DNA from: Candidatus Accumulibacter aalborgensis
Lineage (GTDB): Bacteria; Pseudomonadota; Gammaproteobacteria; Burkholderiales; Rhodocyclaceae
Assembly (NCBI RefSeq): GCF_900089955.1
Contig: NZ_FLQX01000136.1
Coordinates: forward strand, 1 to 43,842
Direction of reading: 5' to 3'
Length of the DNA: 43,842 nt
Below, piece after piece: positions 1 to 9,093 of this stretch (its first letter is position 1; each line of letters starts with the position of its first letter). Made by a program: the position numbers and the translations under genes. A model generated the notes under the pieces. The model had not been told where the DNA came from. It did no database searches and worked only from the letters and a program-made list of their open reading frames with translations.

Positions 1-2
1 AA

Positions 3-1241
3 CTATATCTACTTGTTATTGCCATTACTGTCCCACTTTATATCGTGCGTCGTCTATCTATGCATGGTGCTGTCGCCGTCTTCAATTTTTGTTTATACCC
101 CCTAATCTTCTCCTATTTTTACCTTCTTGTACCAGCATTTATTCCATTTGTCACCTCCCTGGACAATTCACTGGCGTTGAGTGCGAATTCGTTTCAGGTA
201 ATTGATCAGCTAGCCGCTTGGAGCGTTTCCATTTTCTTTCTTGGATATATTTTATCTAAAGAACGTCACATCGCCTTCAACCAGAAACTAATATTCCCTG
301 CTTTTTCCGTTTCCGTCTCACGAATTATTCAGGTAATTACAATTATCGTGTCCATGGTAATTCTTATAAGGCATGGCCCAGACCTGTATTCAATTTCCGG
401 CGATCGAGGTATTTCTTATGAGTACTATTCAACAGAAATACTAAACGCATATAGACTCCCTGTGGTTTTTTCGTTTTCCATAATTAGTTCAACCTTCCTT
501 TATCTACATCACCGAAATATAAATTACCAACTTCCAATCTTGATATTCTGCATCTTAGATGCATTGCAAGGAGGACGGGGGTATTCCTTTGCCGCGGTCA
601 CAATTATTGGGTTAAATTACCTAGCACTTAATATGAATAAATTCAAGCGAACCATCGGTATGGTACTCATATTTGTTGCGGCACTATTTCTATCTGCATT
701 TATCCGGCGGTTTATGGCGGTAGACGAAACGGCTGACCCTATTGTCATATTGTTGGGTGAATTTTTTTTCACCCGTTTAACCGCTCAGATTACCTACGAT
801 ACTTTTTCATCGCACGGCGATCTATTAACCTATTTGCTACTCGCCATGTCGAAAATGCTGCCGCAGTTTATCGTTGCCCCACTATTCAGCGAGGCTGTGC
901 TAACCCCATACCACGTACTGGTTAACCAATGGGCGGATGCTGGTTTTGGCTTGGCCGGCAGTGTAATGGCTGAAGCTATCTACTACGGCGGCGTAAAATT
1001 TGGAATAGCAAGCCCGTTAATAATTTCTGCTATATTTCTGACAATAAATAGATCCACGCTAATTCTTCGACTTCCTGGCTATTTGTTCTTTCTGGTCGTA
1101 ACTTCGTCCATGTACCTGATATTCAGAACAGGATTTTATACAAATTTTTTCTCGATCATATACGTGTTTTTATTTTATTATTCGATAATAATTTTCCCGT
1201 CACGCAAGAAACGGGTGTTTTTAGTTACCAAGAAAAGATAG
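3..1241 (+). CDS. Wzy-like O-antigen/EPS polymerase, 5' end outside window
   Basis: Polytopic inner-membrane protein expected to polymerise undecaprenol-linked repeat units on the periplasmic face. The frame is open from base 3 with hydrophobic residues upstream of the first possible start (GTG at 45), so the true start lies left of the window. About ten hydrophobic segments are separated by short polar loops, with one larger central loop, and the C-terminus is basic (RKKR...KKR). Sequence conservation is low, as is usual for Wzy. The assignment rests on topology plus position next to a flippase and glycosyltransferases. Base composition is strikingly AT-rich relative to the rest of the window, suggesting horizontal exchange. 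The next gene follows almost without gap. Another polytopic EPS protein is possible. Confidence 0.7.
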   Translation, partial: LYLLVIAITVPLYIVRRLSMHGAVAVFNFCLYPLIFSYFYLLVPAFIPFVTSLDNSLALSANSFQVIDQLAAWSVSIFFLGYILSKERHIAFNQKLIFPAFSVSVSRIIQVITIIVSMVILIRHGPDLYSISGDRGISYEYYSTEILNAYRLPVVFSFSIISSTFLYLHHRNINYQLPILIFCILDALQGGRGYSFAAVTIIGLNYLALNMNKFKRTIGMVLIFVAALFLSAFIRRFMAVDETADPIVILLGEFFFTRLTAQITYDTFSSHGDLLTYLLLAMSKMLPQFIVAPLFSEAVLTPYHVLVNQWADAGFGLAGSVMAEAIYYGGVKFGIASPLIISAIFLTINRSTLILRLPGYLFFLVVTSSMYLIFRTGFYTNFFSIIYVFLFYYSIIIFPSRKKRVFLVTKKR

Positions 1242-1250
1242 TTGTATAAA

Positions 1251-2498
1251 ATGGCAAAACGAGAAAAGATTCTCTTGTTTTTCACCGGCTTATATCCATA
1301 CGGCCGGCAAGAAGCATTTATCGAGAATGAAATACCGTTCTTGGCAGAATGCTTTGACCACATTTGTTTATTACCGCAATTCTCGGCAGATTCATGCCGA
1401 GAGGTTCCGCGCAACGTTGCGATTACACCACTCCCTGAGATTCGGAGTTGGAAAAAGGCTGCAACCATTATTTCCAGGGCCGCCCTATCGATGATTTTTT
1501 GGAGGAATATCCATGAAACCATGGCCGGTTGCGATATTTTGTATCGACTACGAACGTTGGCGTCCTATGTTGGATTGGCTGGTGTTTATAAAGATTTCGT
1601 AGTAAGTAAGGTTATCCAAAAATTACCGAAGGACGCGGATATTTATCTCTATTCTTACTGGATGGACAGAAACGCATTGACCATGTTTTTTATCCGAGAA
1701 CAAATATCAGTTAAAAAAATTGTTTGCCGCGTCCATAGATTCGATGTCTACGAAGAAATAAATCCGGATTCGTATTTGCCGCTAAGAGCATTGCTTCTTC
1801 GGCGCATAGATACCGTCCATTCGATCTCTAAACATGCGGTAGATTATCTGGAGAGTCGTTACCCAGGCTTAGCAAATTATGAAATCTCGCGGCTCGGCAC
1901 CACGCGCGGTGATTTTCACGAACATATACAAAAGGAATCAAATGTCTTTCATATCGTTTCTGTATCGAATGTTATCCCCGTAAAACGAGTCCAATTAATT
2001 CTTGAAAGCGTGCAGTCATTTTCACGCCTAGCTCCACTGACCCGCGTTAAGTGGACTCACTTTGGCGATGGCTTGCTGTTTGAAGATCTTAAGCGGCAAG
2101 TTAGTGAAATTGATCTTCAAAATCTTGCTATTGATTTACGGGGCGGTCAATTGAACGCGGTTGTAAAGCAGTTTTATGAGCAAACACCAGTTGATCTATT
2201 TATAAACCTTAGTGAGTCAGAAGGAATCCCCGTTTCATTCATGGAGGCGATGAGTTTCTCGGTACCTGTGTTGGCAACAAACGTAGGTGGCGTTGGCGAA
2301 ATACTTGATCCGTCCTGCGGCTATCTATTGACTGGAGCCATAACGGCTGATCAGGTCGCGGCTCGGATTCACGAAATCGCGACCGATCCGGTTCAGTTGC
2401 GGGCGCTTTCAGCGCGCGCACTGGCTGTGTGGAAAGACAAGTACAGCGCTGATACGACTTACCGCAGCTTCTGCGACAATTTGCTGAGCGCGATGTGA
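1251..2498 (+). CDS. glycosyltransferase, GT4-like (GT-B fold)
   Basis: Cytoplasmic retaining glycosyltransferase expected to add one sugar to the lipid-linked repeat unit. The C-terminal half has the GT4 nucleotide-sugar signature: an S-E-S-E-G-I-P stretch followed by F-M-E-A-M-S-F-S-V-P-V and an A-T-x-V-G-G-V-G-E motif, the E-x7-E pattern typical of the family. About 415 residues, a normal family length. A TTG at 1242 would add three residues; the ATG at 1251 is preferred. The stop codon overlaps the start of the following flippase gene (TGATG), indicating translational coupling. Donor and acceptor cannot be told from sequence. Confidence 0.85.
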   Translation: MAKREKILLFFTGLYPYGRQEAFIENEIPFLAECFDHICLLPQFSADSCREVPRNVAITPLPEIRSWKKAATIISRAALSMIFWRNIHETMAGCDILYRLRTLASYVGLAGVYKDFVVSKVIQKLPKDADIYLYSYWMDRNALTMFFIREQISVKKIVCRVHRFDVYEEINPDSYLPLRALLLRRIDTVHSISKHAVDYLESRYPGLANYEISRLGTTRGDFHEHIQKESNVFHIVSVSNVIPVKRVQLILESVQSFSRLAPLTRVKWTHFGDGLLFEDLKRQVSEIDLQNLAIDLRGGQLNAVVKQFYEQTPVDLFINLSESEGIPVSFMEAMSFSVPVLATNVGGVGEILDPSCGYLLTGAITADQVAARIHEIATDPVQLRALSARALAVWKDKYSADTTYRSFCDNLLSAM

Positions 2499-3736
2499 TG
2501 GGCCTAAGAGCCAGATTGCTGCCCTTGCTTGGAGGTAATGTTTTTGCGCAGCTTCTACAAATAGCGGCGATTCCACTCCTGACACGTTTTTACGGTCCCG
2601 AGCGGTATGGGGAATATGGTCTTTTCGCTGCAAGCCTCCTCTTTTCCAGCATGGTCGCCACATTACGCTACGAGCTGGCGATACAACTGCCAAAGAGTGA
2701 CTCATTGGCAAGCTGTATCGCAGCTTTATGTCTAGCGATCGCCAGCATGCTTTCGCTGGTTGTCTTCGGGCTGGCCTTTGTTCTGCTTCCCCGAATAAGC
2801 AACATTGTCGATGTCGGCCAGTTCTCCATCCTGCTGGCAGCAAGCACTCTGTTTTTGGGCGTCCACAATATTCTTAATGCCCTATCGCTGCGCTTTGGTC
2901 AGTACCGTATCAACGGCTTAGTCAAGATCGTTCAGGTCGGCGTCGGGTCTGGCTCTGCTCTTCTGCTGTATTGGGAAGGAAACAATAGATTTGGATTAAT
3001 GTACGGGAACGTACTTGGCTACCTCATGGCGAGCTTGCTTCTACTCTTGCGATTGCGAAAACGGCTACTCTTTACTTCAGTGGGTGGTGACACTCTGCGT
3101 GCAATAAGAGTCGTTGCAAAGCGCTATTCTAGTTTTGCCATTTTTAATGCCCCGCAGGCATTGTTAGATGGGATGAGACCAATGCTAGTGGTTTCATTCA
3201 TACAGAACACCTACGGCGGTAGCGCCGCAGGGTTCTATCACATTGCAAATCAACTCTTGCAAACCCCTGCATCAGTAGTTACACAAGCCTTTTCGCAGGT
3301 GCATTTCCGTTACCTTGTAGAGAGCATTGGCACAAGCGGTATTCGGCCGCTGATGCGCCGTCACCTGCTTCTACTAAGTTCGGTGGCTTTCGTCGGGGTT
3401 TTAGCGACTTTTCTAACAGCTGCACCACTGACAACACTTCTTTTCGGTTCTAAGTGGATTGGCCTCGATCAAACGTTAACTGCCTTAATCGTACTTGTGG
3501 CTGTAAATCTTATAGTTGCCCCCTTGGTTTTTGTGTTTCATGCAAAGCGCAAGCATCGCGAGTTTTTCGCCTGGGGCAGCATCTACAACTTGATGGCGAT
3601 CGCCTCAATTTGGTTTGGCTGTAGCTATTTTTCGGAAGTAAACAATGCGTTGCGTTTCTATGCATTTGTTTCTTCTTCGATCTTGTTGGCGATCGGAGTG
3701 CATTCTGTAAAGCTTAGTCTAGAACAAAAATATTAA
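2498..3736 (+). CDS. Wzx-like oligosaccharide flippase (MOP superfamily)
   Basis: Inner-membrane flippase that moves undecaprenyl-pyrophosphate-linked repeat units to the periplasm. 412 residues with about 12 hydrophobic segments. The N-terminus has the usual polysaccharide-synthesis flippase start (LLGGNVFAQLLQIAAIPLLTR followed by FYGPERYGEYGLF). Start: ATG at 2498 shares its A with the upstream TGA; a GTG one codon earlier is the alternative. Presence of both Wzx- and Wzy-like proteins points to Wzx/Wzy-dependent assembly rather than ABC export. Confidence 0.85.
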   Translation: MGLRARLLPLLGGNVFAQLLQIAAIPLLTRFYGPERYGEYGLFAASLLFSSMVATLRYELAIQLPKSDSLASCIAALCLAIASMLSLVVFGLAFVLLPRISNIVDVGQFSILLAASTLFLGVHNILNALSLRFGQYRINGLVKIVQVGVGSGSALLLYWEGNNRFGLMYGNVLGYLMASLLLLLRLRKRLLFTSVGGDTLRAIRVVAKRYSSFAIFNAPQALLDGMRPMLVVSFIQNTYGGSAAGFYHIANQLLQTPASVVTQAFSQVHFRYLVESIGTSGIRPLMRRHLLLLSSVAFVGVLATFLTAAPLTTLLFGSKWIGLDQTLTALIVLVAVNLIVAPLVFVFHAKRKHREFFAWGSIYNLMAIASIWFGCSYFSEVNNALRFYAFVSSSILLAIGVHSVKLSLEQKY

Positions 3737-3769
3737 GCGAAAATTTCATAAGTGGGGTCAGCCAATCAG

Positions 3770-4843
3770 ATGAAAGTATTATATCTTGCCGAATGGGACG
3801 TTTATTCCAACAGTGGTGTAGTTAGAAAAATTAGGGCCCAATTTGATTCATGGAAATCCTTAGGTGTGGATGCCCGTCTTGTGATTGTCTCACCGAGAAC
3901 TATTGAGAAGAACCCGTTGATCTCTGGTGATGGAATCACAGTAATCTCGCATCGACGCGCTCGTTTCGGGATTGGAAAAATATTTAAGGCTCTGGCACTC
4001 CGCTCGGCAAAAAAAGCTGTACTGGAATTTTTGCCTGATGTTATCTATTACCGCCAGTCATCCTGGACCCCCGGGATTCTAAGCCTTTTGAAAGTTGCAC
4101 GTTCTGTTGTAGTTGAAATCAACTCAAATGATGTGTTTGAGGTGCACCAGAACGGCTGGCTTAAGGCACGTTATCACTTAACTACTCGGACCTGGCTGAT
4201 TGGAATTGTTAATGGATTTGTCTGCGTCGGCAGAGAATTGGGAGATTTTTACAATCAATATGGCAAGCCGGTTTGTGTAATTGGTAATGGTTTCGATACG
4301 AGTTCGGTATCGAGTCGTCCGCCGCCCTTCAACTTAAGACCTCAACTGATCTTCGTCGGATCAAAGGGGCAAACATGGCACGGGGTTGATAAATTGCTGA
4401 ATGTTGCTGCTGTGCTGCCAGAAATGGACTTCCACATTGTTGGACAAGACGTCCAGGATGTTCCGGTAAATGTCAAAGCACATGGTTTTTTAACGTGGTC
4501 TCAACTTGACGATATTTATAAGAAAATGGATGCGGGATTTGGGAGTCTGGCGCTCCATAGGATAGAAATTGACGAAATAACTCCACTCAAAACGCGTGAA
4601 TATCTGGCGTATGGTATTCCTGTAATTGGCGCCTATCATGATATTGATTTAGAGAATTGCTCGTACTATTTGCAACTACGCAATCAAGAAAATGGAGTTA
4701 TAGAGTCCGTCGATTTGATTCGAGATTTTGTCTGGAAATGGAAAAATCGATCGATTGATAATAATGATGTAGTCATCAGGATTGGCTCGATGAACAAAGA
4801 GAGAAGGCGGTTAACTTTTTTCAAAAATATATCCATATCCTAA
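3770..4843 (+). CDS. glycosyltransferase-like protein
   Basis: Probable cytoplasmic GT-B glycosyltransferase of 357 residues. The N-terminus (MKVLYLAEWDVYSNSGVVRKI) resembles the first Rossmann unit of GT4 enzymes. The middle has an L-I-F-V-G-S-K-G strand typical of the start of the second domain, and near the C-terminus a T-P-L-K-T-R-E-Y-L-A-Y-G-I-P-V-I motif stands where GT4 enzymes bind the donor. The ATG at 3770 aligns with the normal family N-terminus; a GTG at 3752 would add six polar residues. AT-rich like its upstream neighbours. Specificity unknown. Confidence 0.75.
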   Translation: MKVLYLAEWDVYSNSGVVRKIRAQFDSWKSLGVDARLVIVSPRTIEKNPLISGDGITVISHRRARFGIGKIFKALALRSAKKAVLEFLPDVIYYRQSSWTPGILSLLKVARSVVVEINSNDVFEVHQNGWLKARYHLTTRTWLIGIVNGFVCVGRELGDFYNQYGKPVCVIGNGFDTSSVSSRPPPFNLRPQLIFVGSKGQTWHGVDKLLNVAAVLPEMDFHIVGQDVQDVPVNVKAHGFLTWSQLDDIYKKMDAGFGSLALHRIEIDEITPLKTREYLAYGIPVIGAYHDIDLENCSYYLQLRNQENGVIESVDLIRDFVWKWKNRSIDNNDVVIRIGSMNKERRRLTFFKNISIS

Positions 4844-4851
4844 GTATTCTG

Positions 4852-4871
4852 CGGCTTCGGGAGTGAAGCCG
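4852..4871 (+). terminator. short hairpin between two glycosyltransferase genes
   Basis: A perfect 7-bp stem (CGGCTTC / GAAGCCG) with a 6-base loop lies just behind the stop at 4843. No clear T-run follows, so it may be an attenuating or mRNA-stabilising hairpin rather than a strong terminator. The 65-bp gap here is the largest within the polysaccharide operon up to 6.0 kb. Confidence 0.3.
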
Positions 4872-4908
4872 GTTGTAAACTTCACAATTAGTCAATGGAG
4901 TCGGCCCA

Positions 4909-6051
4909 GTGATTGTAGGTATCGATGCTTCCAATATAAGGGTAGGAGGGGGAGTCACTCATTTAGTCGAGCTACTTCGAATTGCTGATCCAATAAAATC
5001 AGGAATTCAGAAAGTGGTAGTGTTTGCCGGAAAAAAGACACTTGACAGGATTGAGGCTCGTGAAGACTGGCTTCGAAAAGTTCATGTTCCTGATTTGGAT
5101 AAAGGGCTCGCCTTACGAATGCTGTGGCAGCGCTTTAGGTTGTTATCCGCACTGAAAGATGAGGACTGTGGTGTTCTGTTGGTTCCTGGCGGCGTCCACT
5201 CTGCGGGCTTTTCCCCAATAGTGGCGATGAGCCAGAACCTGCTACCTTTCGAATGGCGAGAGCTTAGGCGCTATGGTTTGTCGTGGATGGCGCTAAAAAT
5301 GACGTTGCTGCGATTTGTTCAAGGCAAGACGTTCAGGGAAGCCGGCGGAGTCATTTTTTTGACAAACTATGCCAAACGCGCCGTCACTAATGTCGTAGGG
5401 GAAGATCTTCGCAGCATTGCTGTCATCCCGCTTGGTATCCACAATCGCTTTTTGGCCTCGCCAAAAGACGCGTTGCCGATTTTACGTTATTCAAACGACG
5501 ATCCATTCCGTCTGCTTTATGTGTCGGTCATCGATGTTTATAAACACCAATGGCACGTTACTGCCGCGGTTGCCAAACTTCGCAGCCTTGGATATCCGGT
5601 TGTTCTTGACTTGGTTGGTTCTTCGCTCCCGCGCTCTTTAGTTCGGCTTACGGAGGCGATTGCCCAGGTGGACCCCACTGGTACATTTATTCGATATCGC
5701 GGCCCGGTCGCACATGAAGAATTGTCATTGTTATACAGGCAGTGCGATGTGAATGTATTCGCATCAAGCTGCGAAAATATGCCGAATATTCTGATTGAAG
5801 CGATGGCCTCCGGATTGCCAATTGCATGCTCGAACCGGGGCCCGATGTCGGAGGTCCTGCGCGATGCGGGGGTCTATTTTGACCCAGAAAACCCGGATGA
5901 AATTTCGTCAGCGATCAAGGCGTTAATTGACTCGCCCGATGTTCGGGCAGCGAACGCAAAAAAGGCATTCGCGTATGCGCAAGAATACTCTTGGGAACGT
6001 TGCGCGGAGATGACTTTTGCATACTTACGTGACGTGGCAACCCGTGATTAA
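4909..6051 (+). CDS. glycosyltransferase family 4
   Basis: 380-residue GT-B retaining glycosyltransferase. The N-terminus (GIDASNIRVGGGVTHLVELL) carries the glycine-rich loop that contacts the donor phosphate. The C-terminal domain has a clear GT4 signature with E-N-M-P-N-I-L-I-E-A-M-A-S-G-L-P-I, including the conserved E-x7-E pair. The start is GTG at 4909. It is a member of the EPS/O-antigen operon and is less AT-rich than the genes before it. Expected to build the repeat unit; sugar specificity not deducible. Confidence 0.85.
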   Translation: MIVGIDASNIRVGGGVTHLVELLRIADPIKSGIQKVVVFAGKKTLDRIEAREDWLRKVHVPDLDKGLALRMLWQRFRLLSALKDEDCGVLLVPGGVHSAGFSPIVAMSQNLLPFEWRELRRYGLSWMALKMTLLRFVQGKTFREAGGVIFLTNYAKRAVTNVVGEDLRSIAVIPLGIHNRFLASPKDALPILRYSNDDPFRLLYVSVIDVYKHQWHVTAAVAKLRSLGYPVVLDLVGSSLPRSLVRLTEAIAQVDPTGTFIRYRGPVAHEELSLLYRQCDVNVFASSCENMPNILIEAMASGLPIACSNRGPMSEVLRDAGVYFDPENPDEISSAIKALIDSPDVRAANAKKAFAYAQEYSWERCAEMTFAYLRDVATRD

Positions 6052-6092
6052 CGGCAGGCCATATTAAACGTAGTGGAATTCAGGAGAAGTTT

Positions 6093-6947
6093 ATGAAGGT
6101 GTTGATTCTGGGTGTTAGCGGCATGTTGGGAAACACCATGTTTCGTCGACTTTCCCTAGACCCTTTGCTTGCGGTCTTTGGTTCGGCGCGCACCAGCCAC
6201 AGTGCGAGGTATTTCTCAAATGAGCTTCAGAAACAAATGGTGACCGGCGTGGATGTCGAGAATCACGACTCGCTTGTCAACTTGTTTGCAAAGATTACGC
6301 CGGACGTTGTAATTAATTGCGTCGGCCTTGTTAAACAGCTTTCGGACGCGAACGATCCATTACAAGCTGTGCCGATCAACTCTTTGTTACCTCACAGGTT
6401 GGCGGCACTTTGCAAATTGGCATCGGCTCGGTTGGTTCACATCAGCACGGACTGTGTCTTTTCCGGCGCTGCAGGCGGATATTTGGAGACTGACTTCCCC
6501 GATGCCTATGATCTTTATGGGCGAACCAAGCTTTTGGGGGAGGTCGACTACCAGCATGCAATCACGCTGCGCACCTCAATCATTGGCCATGAACTCGACG
6601 GTGCTAGGAGCTTACTGTGCTGGTTTCTCGCACAGCAGGACTCAGTAAAGGGATTTACGAAGGCCGTTTTCTCCGGTCTTCCAACGAATGAGCTGGCCCG
6701 GGTGATTCGCGACTTTGTGTTGCCAAATCCGCATCTTCATGGGCTTTATCACGTTGCATCGCAACCTATCGACAAGCATGCGCTGCTCCGTTTGGTTGCA
6801 GATATCTACGGCAGGTCCAATGAAATCATTCCGGACGATTGCCTGGTAATCGATCGCTCGTTGTGTGCAGATCGTTTCCGTGAGGCAACCGGGTATGTGG
6901 CACCGGCGTGGTCAAAATTAGTGCAAGAGATGTGTGAATTTAAGTAA
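6093..6947 (+). CDS. RmlD-like NDP-sugar reductase (SDR), probable L-6-deoxy-HexNAc pathway step
   Basis: Extended SDR of 284 residues. The Rossmann motif G-V-S-G-M-L-G is at residues 7-13, a S-T-D stretch at 118-120, and the catalytic Y-x3-K at Y142 and K146. Family: dTDP-4-dehydrorhamnose reductase-like. It sits directly before FnlA- and FnlC-type genes, where the reductase of UDP-L-FucNAc synthesis (FnlB/WbjC/CapF) would be expected. That enzyme is about 370 residues with a C-terminal cupin domain, which is absent here. A short RmlD-like reductase in this slot resembles the WbvR-type enzyme of the UDP-L-RhaNAc/UDP-L-QuiNAc route, so the product may be L-QuiNAc rather than L-FucNAc (inference). 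Strong RBS AGGAGA upstream of ATG 6093. Confidence 0.8.
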   Translation: MKVLILGVSGMLGNTMFRRLSLDPLLAVFGSARTSHSARYFSNELQKQMVTGVDVENHDSLVNLFAKITPDVVINCVGLVKQLSDANDPLQAVPINSLLPHRLAALCKLASARLVHISTDCVFSGAAGGYLETDFPDAYDLYGRTKLLGEVDYQHAITLRTSIIGHELDGARSLLCWFLAQQDSVKGFTKAVFSGLPTNELARVIRDFVLPNPHLHGLYHVASQPIDKHALLRLVADIYGRSNEIIPDDCLVIDRSLCADRFREATGYVAPAWSKLVQEMCEFK

Positions 6948-6958
6948 CGGAGATTGCT

Positions 6959-7969
6959 ATGTTTGCTGGAAAAGTATTGATGATTACTGGTGGTACAGGC
7001 TCTTTCGGGAGTGCTGTTCTCAATCGTTTCCTCGAGACTACTGTTAGAGAAATTCGTATCTTTAGCCGCGATGAAAAGAAACAGGAGGACATGCGGATCG
7101 CCTACAGCAATCCGAAGCTCAAGTTTTACATTGGGGATGTTCGAAACTATGATTCCATATCCGAGGCGATGAAGGGCGTGGATTACATCTTCCATGCTGC
7201 TGCCTTGAAGCAGGTCCCTTCTTGCGAGTTCTATCCGATGGAGGCCGTTCGTACCAACGTTCTTGGCGCCGAAAATACAATGAATGCGGCGGTTGCAAAT
7301 GGCGTAAAACGGGTGGTTGTATTGAGTACGGACAAAGCGGTTTATCCAATCAATGCAATGGGGATTTCCAAGGCGATGATGGAGAAATTGATGGTTGCCA
7401 AGTCCCGTATGCGCGATGCAGGCGAGACGGTGCTATGTGCGACGCGCTACGGGAACGTGATGGCTTCTCGTGGCTCGGTGATTCCGCTGTTCATTTCCCA
7501 AATCAAAGCAGGCACACCATTGACGGTTACAGACCCGTCGATGACGCGTTTTCTGATGTCCCTCGAGGATTCGGTCGACCTGGTGTTGCACGCATTTGAG
7601 CACGCACAGCAGGGCGACATCTTCATTCAGAAGGCCCCCGCCTCGACAGTGGAGGTGCTCGCTAATGCCCTAAACGAACTGTTTGGCAAGAAGACTGAGG
7701 TCAAGATTATTGGAACCCGACATGGTGAGAAGCTCTATGAGTCGCTGGTTTCCCGCGAGGAAATGGCTAAAGCTGAGGATAGGGGTCGGTATTACCGTAT
7801 CCCGGCTGACAACCGGGATCTGAACTACAACAAGTATTTTGTGGAGGGTGAGACAAAGATCTCGGAATTCGATGACTACACTTCACACAATGCCGAGTGC
7901 CTCGATTTGGATGGTGTTAAAAAACTGTTGCTTGAGCTGGACTATATCCAGGAGCAGCTGCATGCTTAA
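6959..7969 (+). CDS. fnlA: UDP-GlcNAc 4,6-dehydratase/5-epimerase (FnlA/CapE/WbjB type)
   Basis: Converts UDP-GlcNAc to UDP-2-acetamido-2,6-dideoxy-L-arabino-hexos-4-ulose, first step toward UDP-L-FucNAc or UDP-L-QuiNAc. 336 residues, soluble. NAD(P) motif G-G-T-G-S-F-G at 11-17; active-site segment S-T-D-K-A-V-Y-P at 123-130 followed by N-A-M-G-I-S-K. M134 stands where classical SDRs have the catalytic Tyr, with K138, and K126 is present, as known for CapE. The large membrane domain of WbpM/FlaA1-long relatives is missing, consistent with the short soluble class. RBS CGGAG lies upstream; it overlaps the next gene by 8 bp. The symbol denotes the family, since the final sugar is uncertain. Confidence 0.88.
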   Translation: MFAGKVLMITGGTGSFGSAVLNRFLETTVREIRIFSRDEKKQEDMRIAYSNPKLKFYIGDVRNYDSISEAMKGVDYIFHAAALKQVPSCEFYPMEAVRTNVLGAENTMNAAVANGVKRVVVLSTDKAVYPINAMGISKAMMEKLMVAKSRMRDAGETVLCATRYGNVMASRGSVIPLFISQIKAGTPLTVTDPSMTRFLMSLEDSVDLVLHAFEHAQQGDIFIQKAPASTVEVLANALNELFGKKTEVKIIGTRHGEKLYESLVSREEMAKAEDRGRYYRIPADNRDLNYNKYFVEGETKISEFDDYTSHNAECLDLDGVKKLLLELDYIQEQLHA

Positions 7970-9086
7970 GGTAATGACCATCGTTGGAACACGGCCAGAG
8001 TTGATCAAGATGAGCCGCGTTATAGCCGAGATGGATCGGCATACTCAACATTTGCTTGTTCATACGGGACAAAACTACGACTACGAGTTGAATCAGGTTT
8101 TCTTTGAAGATTTAGGTATTCGTAGGCCTGATTACTTCTTGGAAGCCGCTGGCGCAAATGCTATTCAAACAATTGCGCAAGTTATTTCAAAGAGCGATGA
8201 ACTGTTTGAAAAGGAACGACCAGATGCAGTTCTGCTCTACGGGGATACAAATTCCTGCTTGGCTGTTCTCTCCGCTAAGCGCAGGAAAATTCCAGTATTT
8301 CATATGGAGGCAGGCAACCGGTGCTTTGATCAGCGAGTTCCTGAAGAGCTAAACCGCAAGGTTCTGGATCATCTCTCCGACATTAATATGGTGCTTACTG
8401 AGCATGCGCGGCGCTATCTTCTTGATGAAGGTATCCGACCCGAGACGATTATTAAGACGGGCTCGCATATGGATGAGGTGTTGGGTTTTTATATGCCCCG
8501 CATTCTTCAGTCGGATATTCTTTCACGCCTTGGGTTGGTCACAAATAAGTACTTTCTGGTTAGTGCACACAGGGAGGAGAATGTCGATTCGCCGGAAGCT
8601 CTCAGCGACTTGCTGGATGCCTTGAATGGTCTGGTGGATAAACATGGGTTCCCAGTTATTTTTTCGACTCACCCACGCACTAGAAGACGTCTTGAGGAAA
8701 TTGGGCTCTCTGGCTTGAGCAACAAGGTTGAGTTTAGTAAGCCCTTTGGCTTTCATGATTACATTTTTTTGCAGATGAACGCTTTCTGCGTTCTTTCGGA
8801 TAGCGGAACCATTACGGAAGAGGCTTCAATCCTGAATTTACCGGCTGTGATGATTCGCAATGCTCATGAGCGACCTGAGGGCATGGACGTTGGCACCTTG
8901 ATCATGTGTGGTTTGAAGAGGGCTCAGGTATTGGATGCAGTTCGCGTTATTGCTGAGCAATATGTTCCGGGGAATAGATCAGTACTTCCTGTTGCTGAAT
9001 ACTTGAATCCCAATGTTTCCAGGCAGATAGTCAGAGTTGTGCTCAGCTATGTGGACTATGTGAATCGTACGGTCTGGTCAAAGTGA
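7962..9086 (+). CDS. fnlC: UDP-GlcNAc 2-epimerase family, FnlC/WbjD/CapG type
   Basis: C2-epimerase expected to complete the UDP-L-6-deoxy-HexNAc made by the two preceding enzymes. 374 residues. Motifs seen: T-I-V-G-T-R-P-E at the N-terminus, H-T-G-Q-N-Y-D-Y-E-L, Y-G-D-T-N-S, H-M-E-A-G-N-R, and the UDP-binding S-D-S-G-T-I-T-E-E-A near the C-terminus followed by R-x-x-H-E-R-P-E. The ATG at 7962, overlapping the fnlA stop, matches the family N-terminus; an upstream start in the same frame would add about 41 unrelated residues and is rejected. Operonic with both neighbours. Confidence 0.88.
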   Translation: MLKVMTIVGTRPELIKMSRVIAEMDRHTQHLLVHTGQNYDYELNQVFFEDLGIRRPDYFLEAAGANAIQTIAQVISKSDELFEKERPDAVLLYGDTNSCLAVLSAKRRKIPVFHMEAGNRCFDQRVPEELNRKVLDHLSDINMVLTEHARRYLLDEGIRPETIIKTGSHMDEVLGFYMPRILQSDILSRLGLVTNKYFLVSAHREENVDSPEALSDLLDALNGLVDKHGFPVIFSTHPRTRRRLEEIGLSGLSNKVEFSKPFGFHDYIFLQMNAFCVLSDSGTITEEASILNLPAVMIRNAHERPEGMDVGTLIMCGLKRAQVLDAVRVIAEQYVPGNRSVLPVAEYLNPNVSRQIVRVVLSYVDYVNRTVWSK

Positions 9087-9093
9087 GGTTTCA

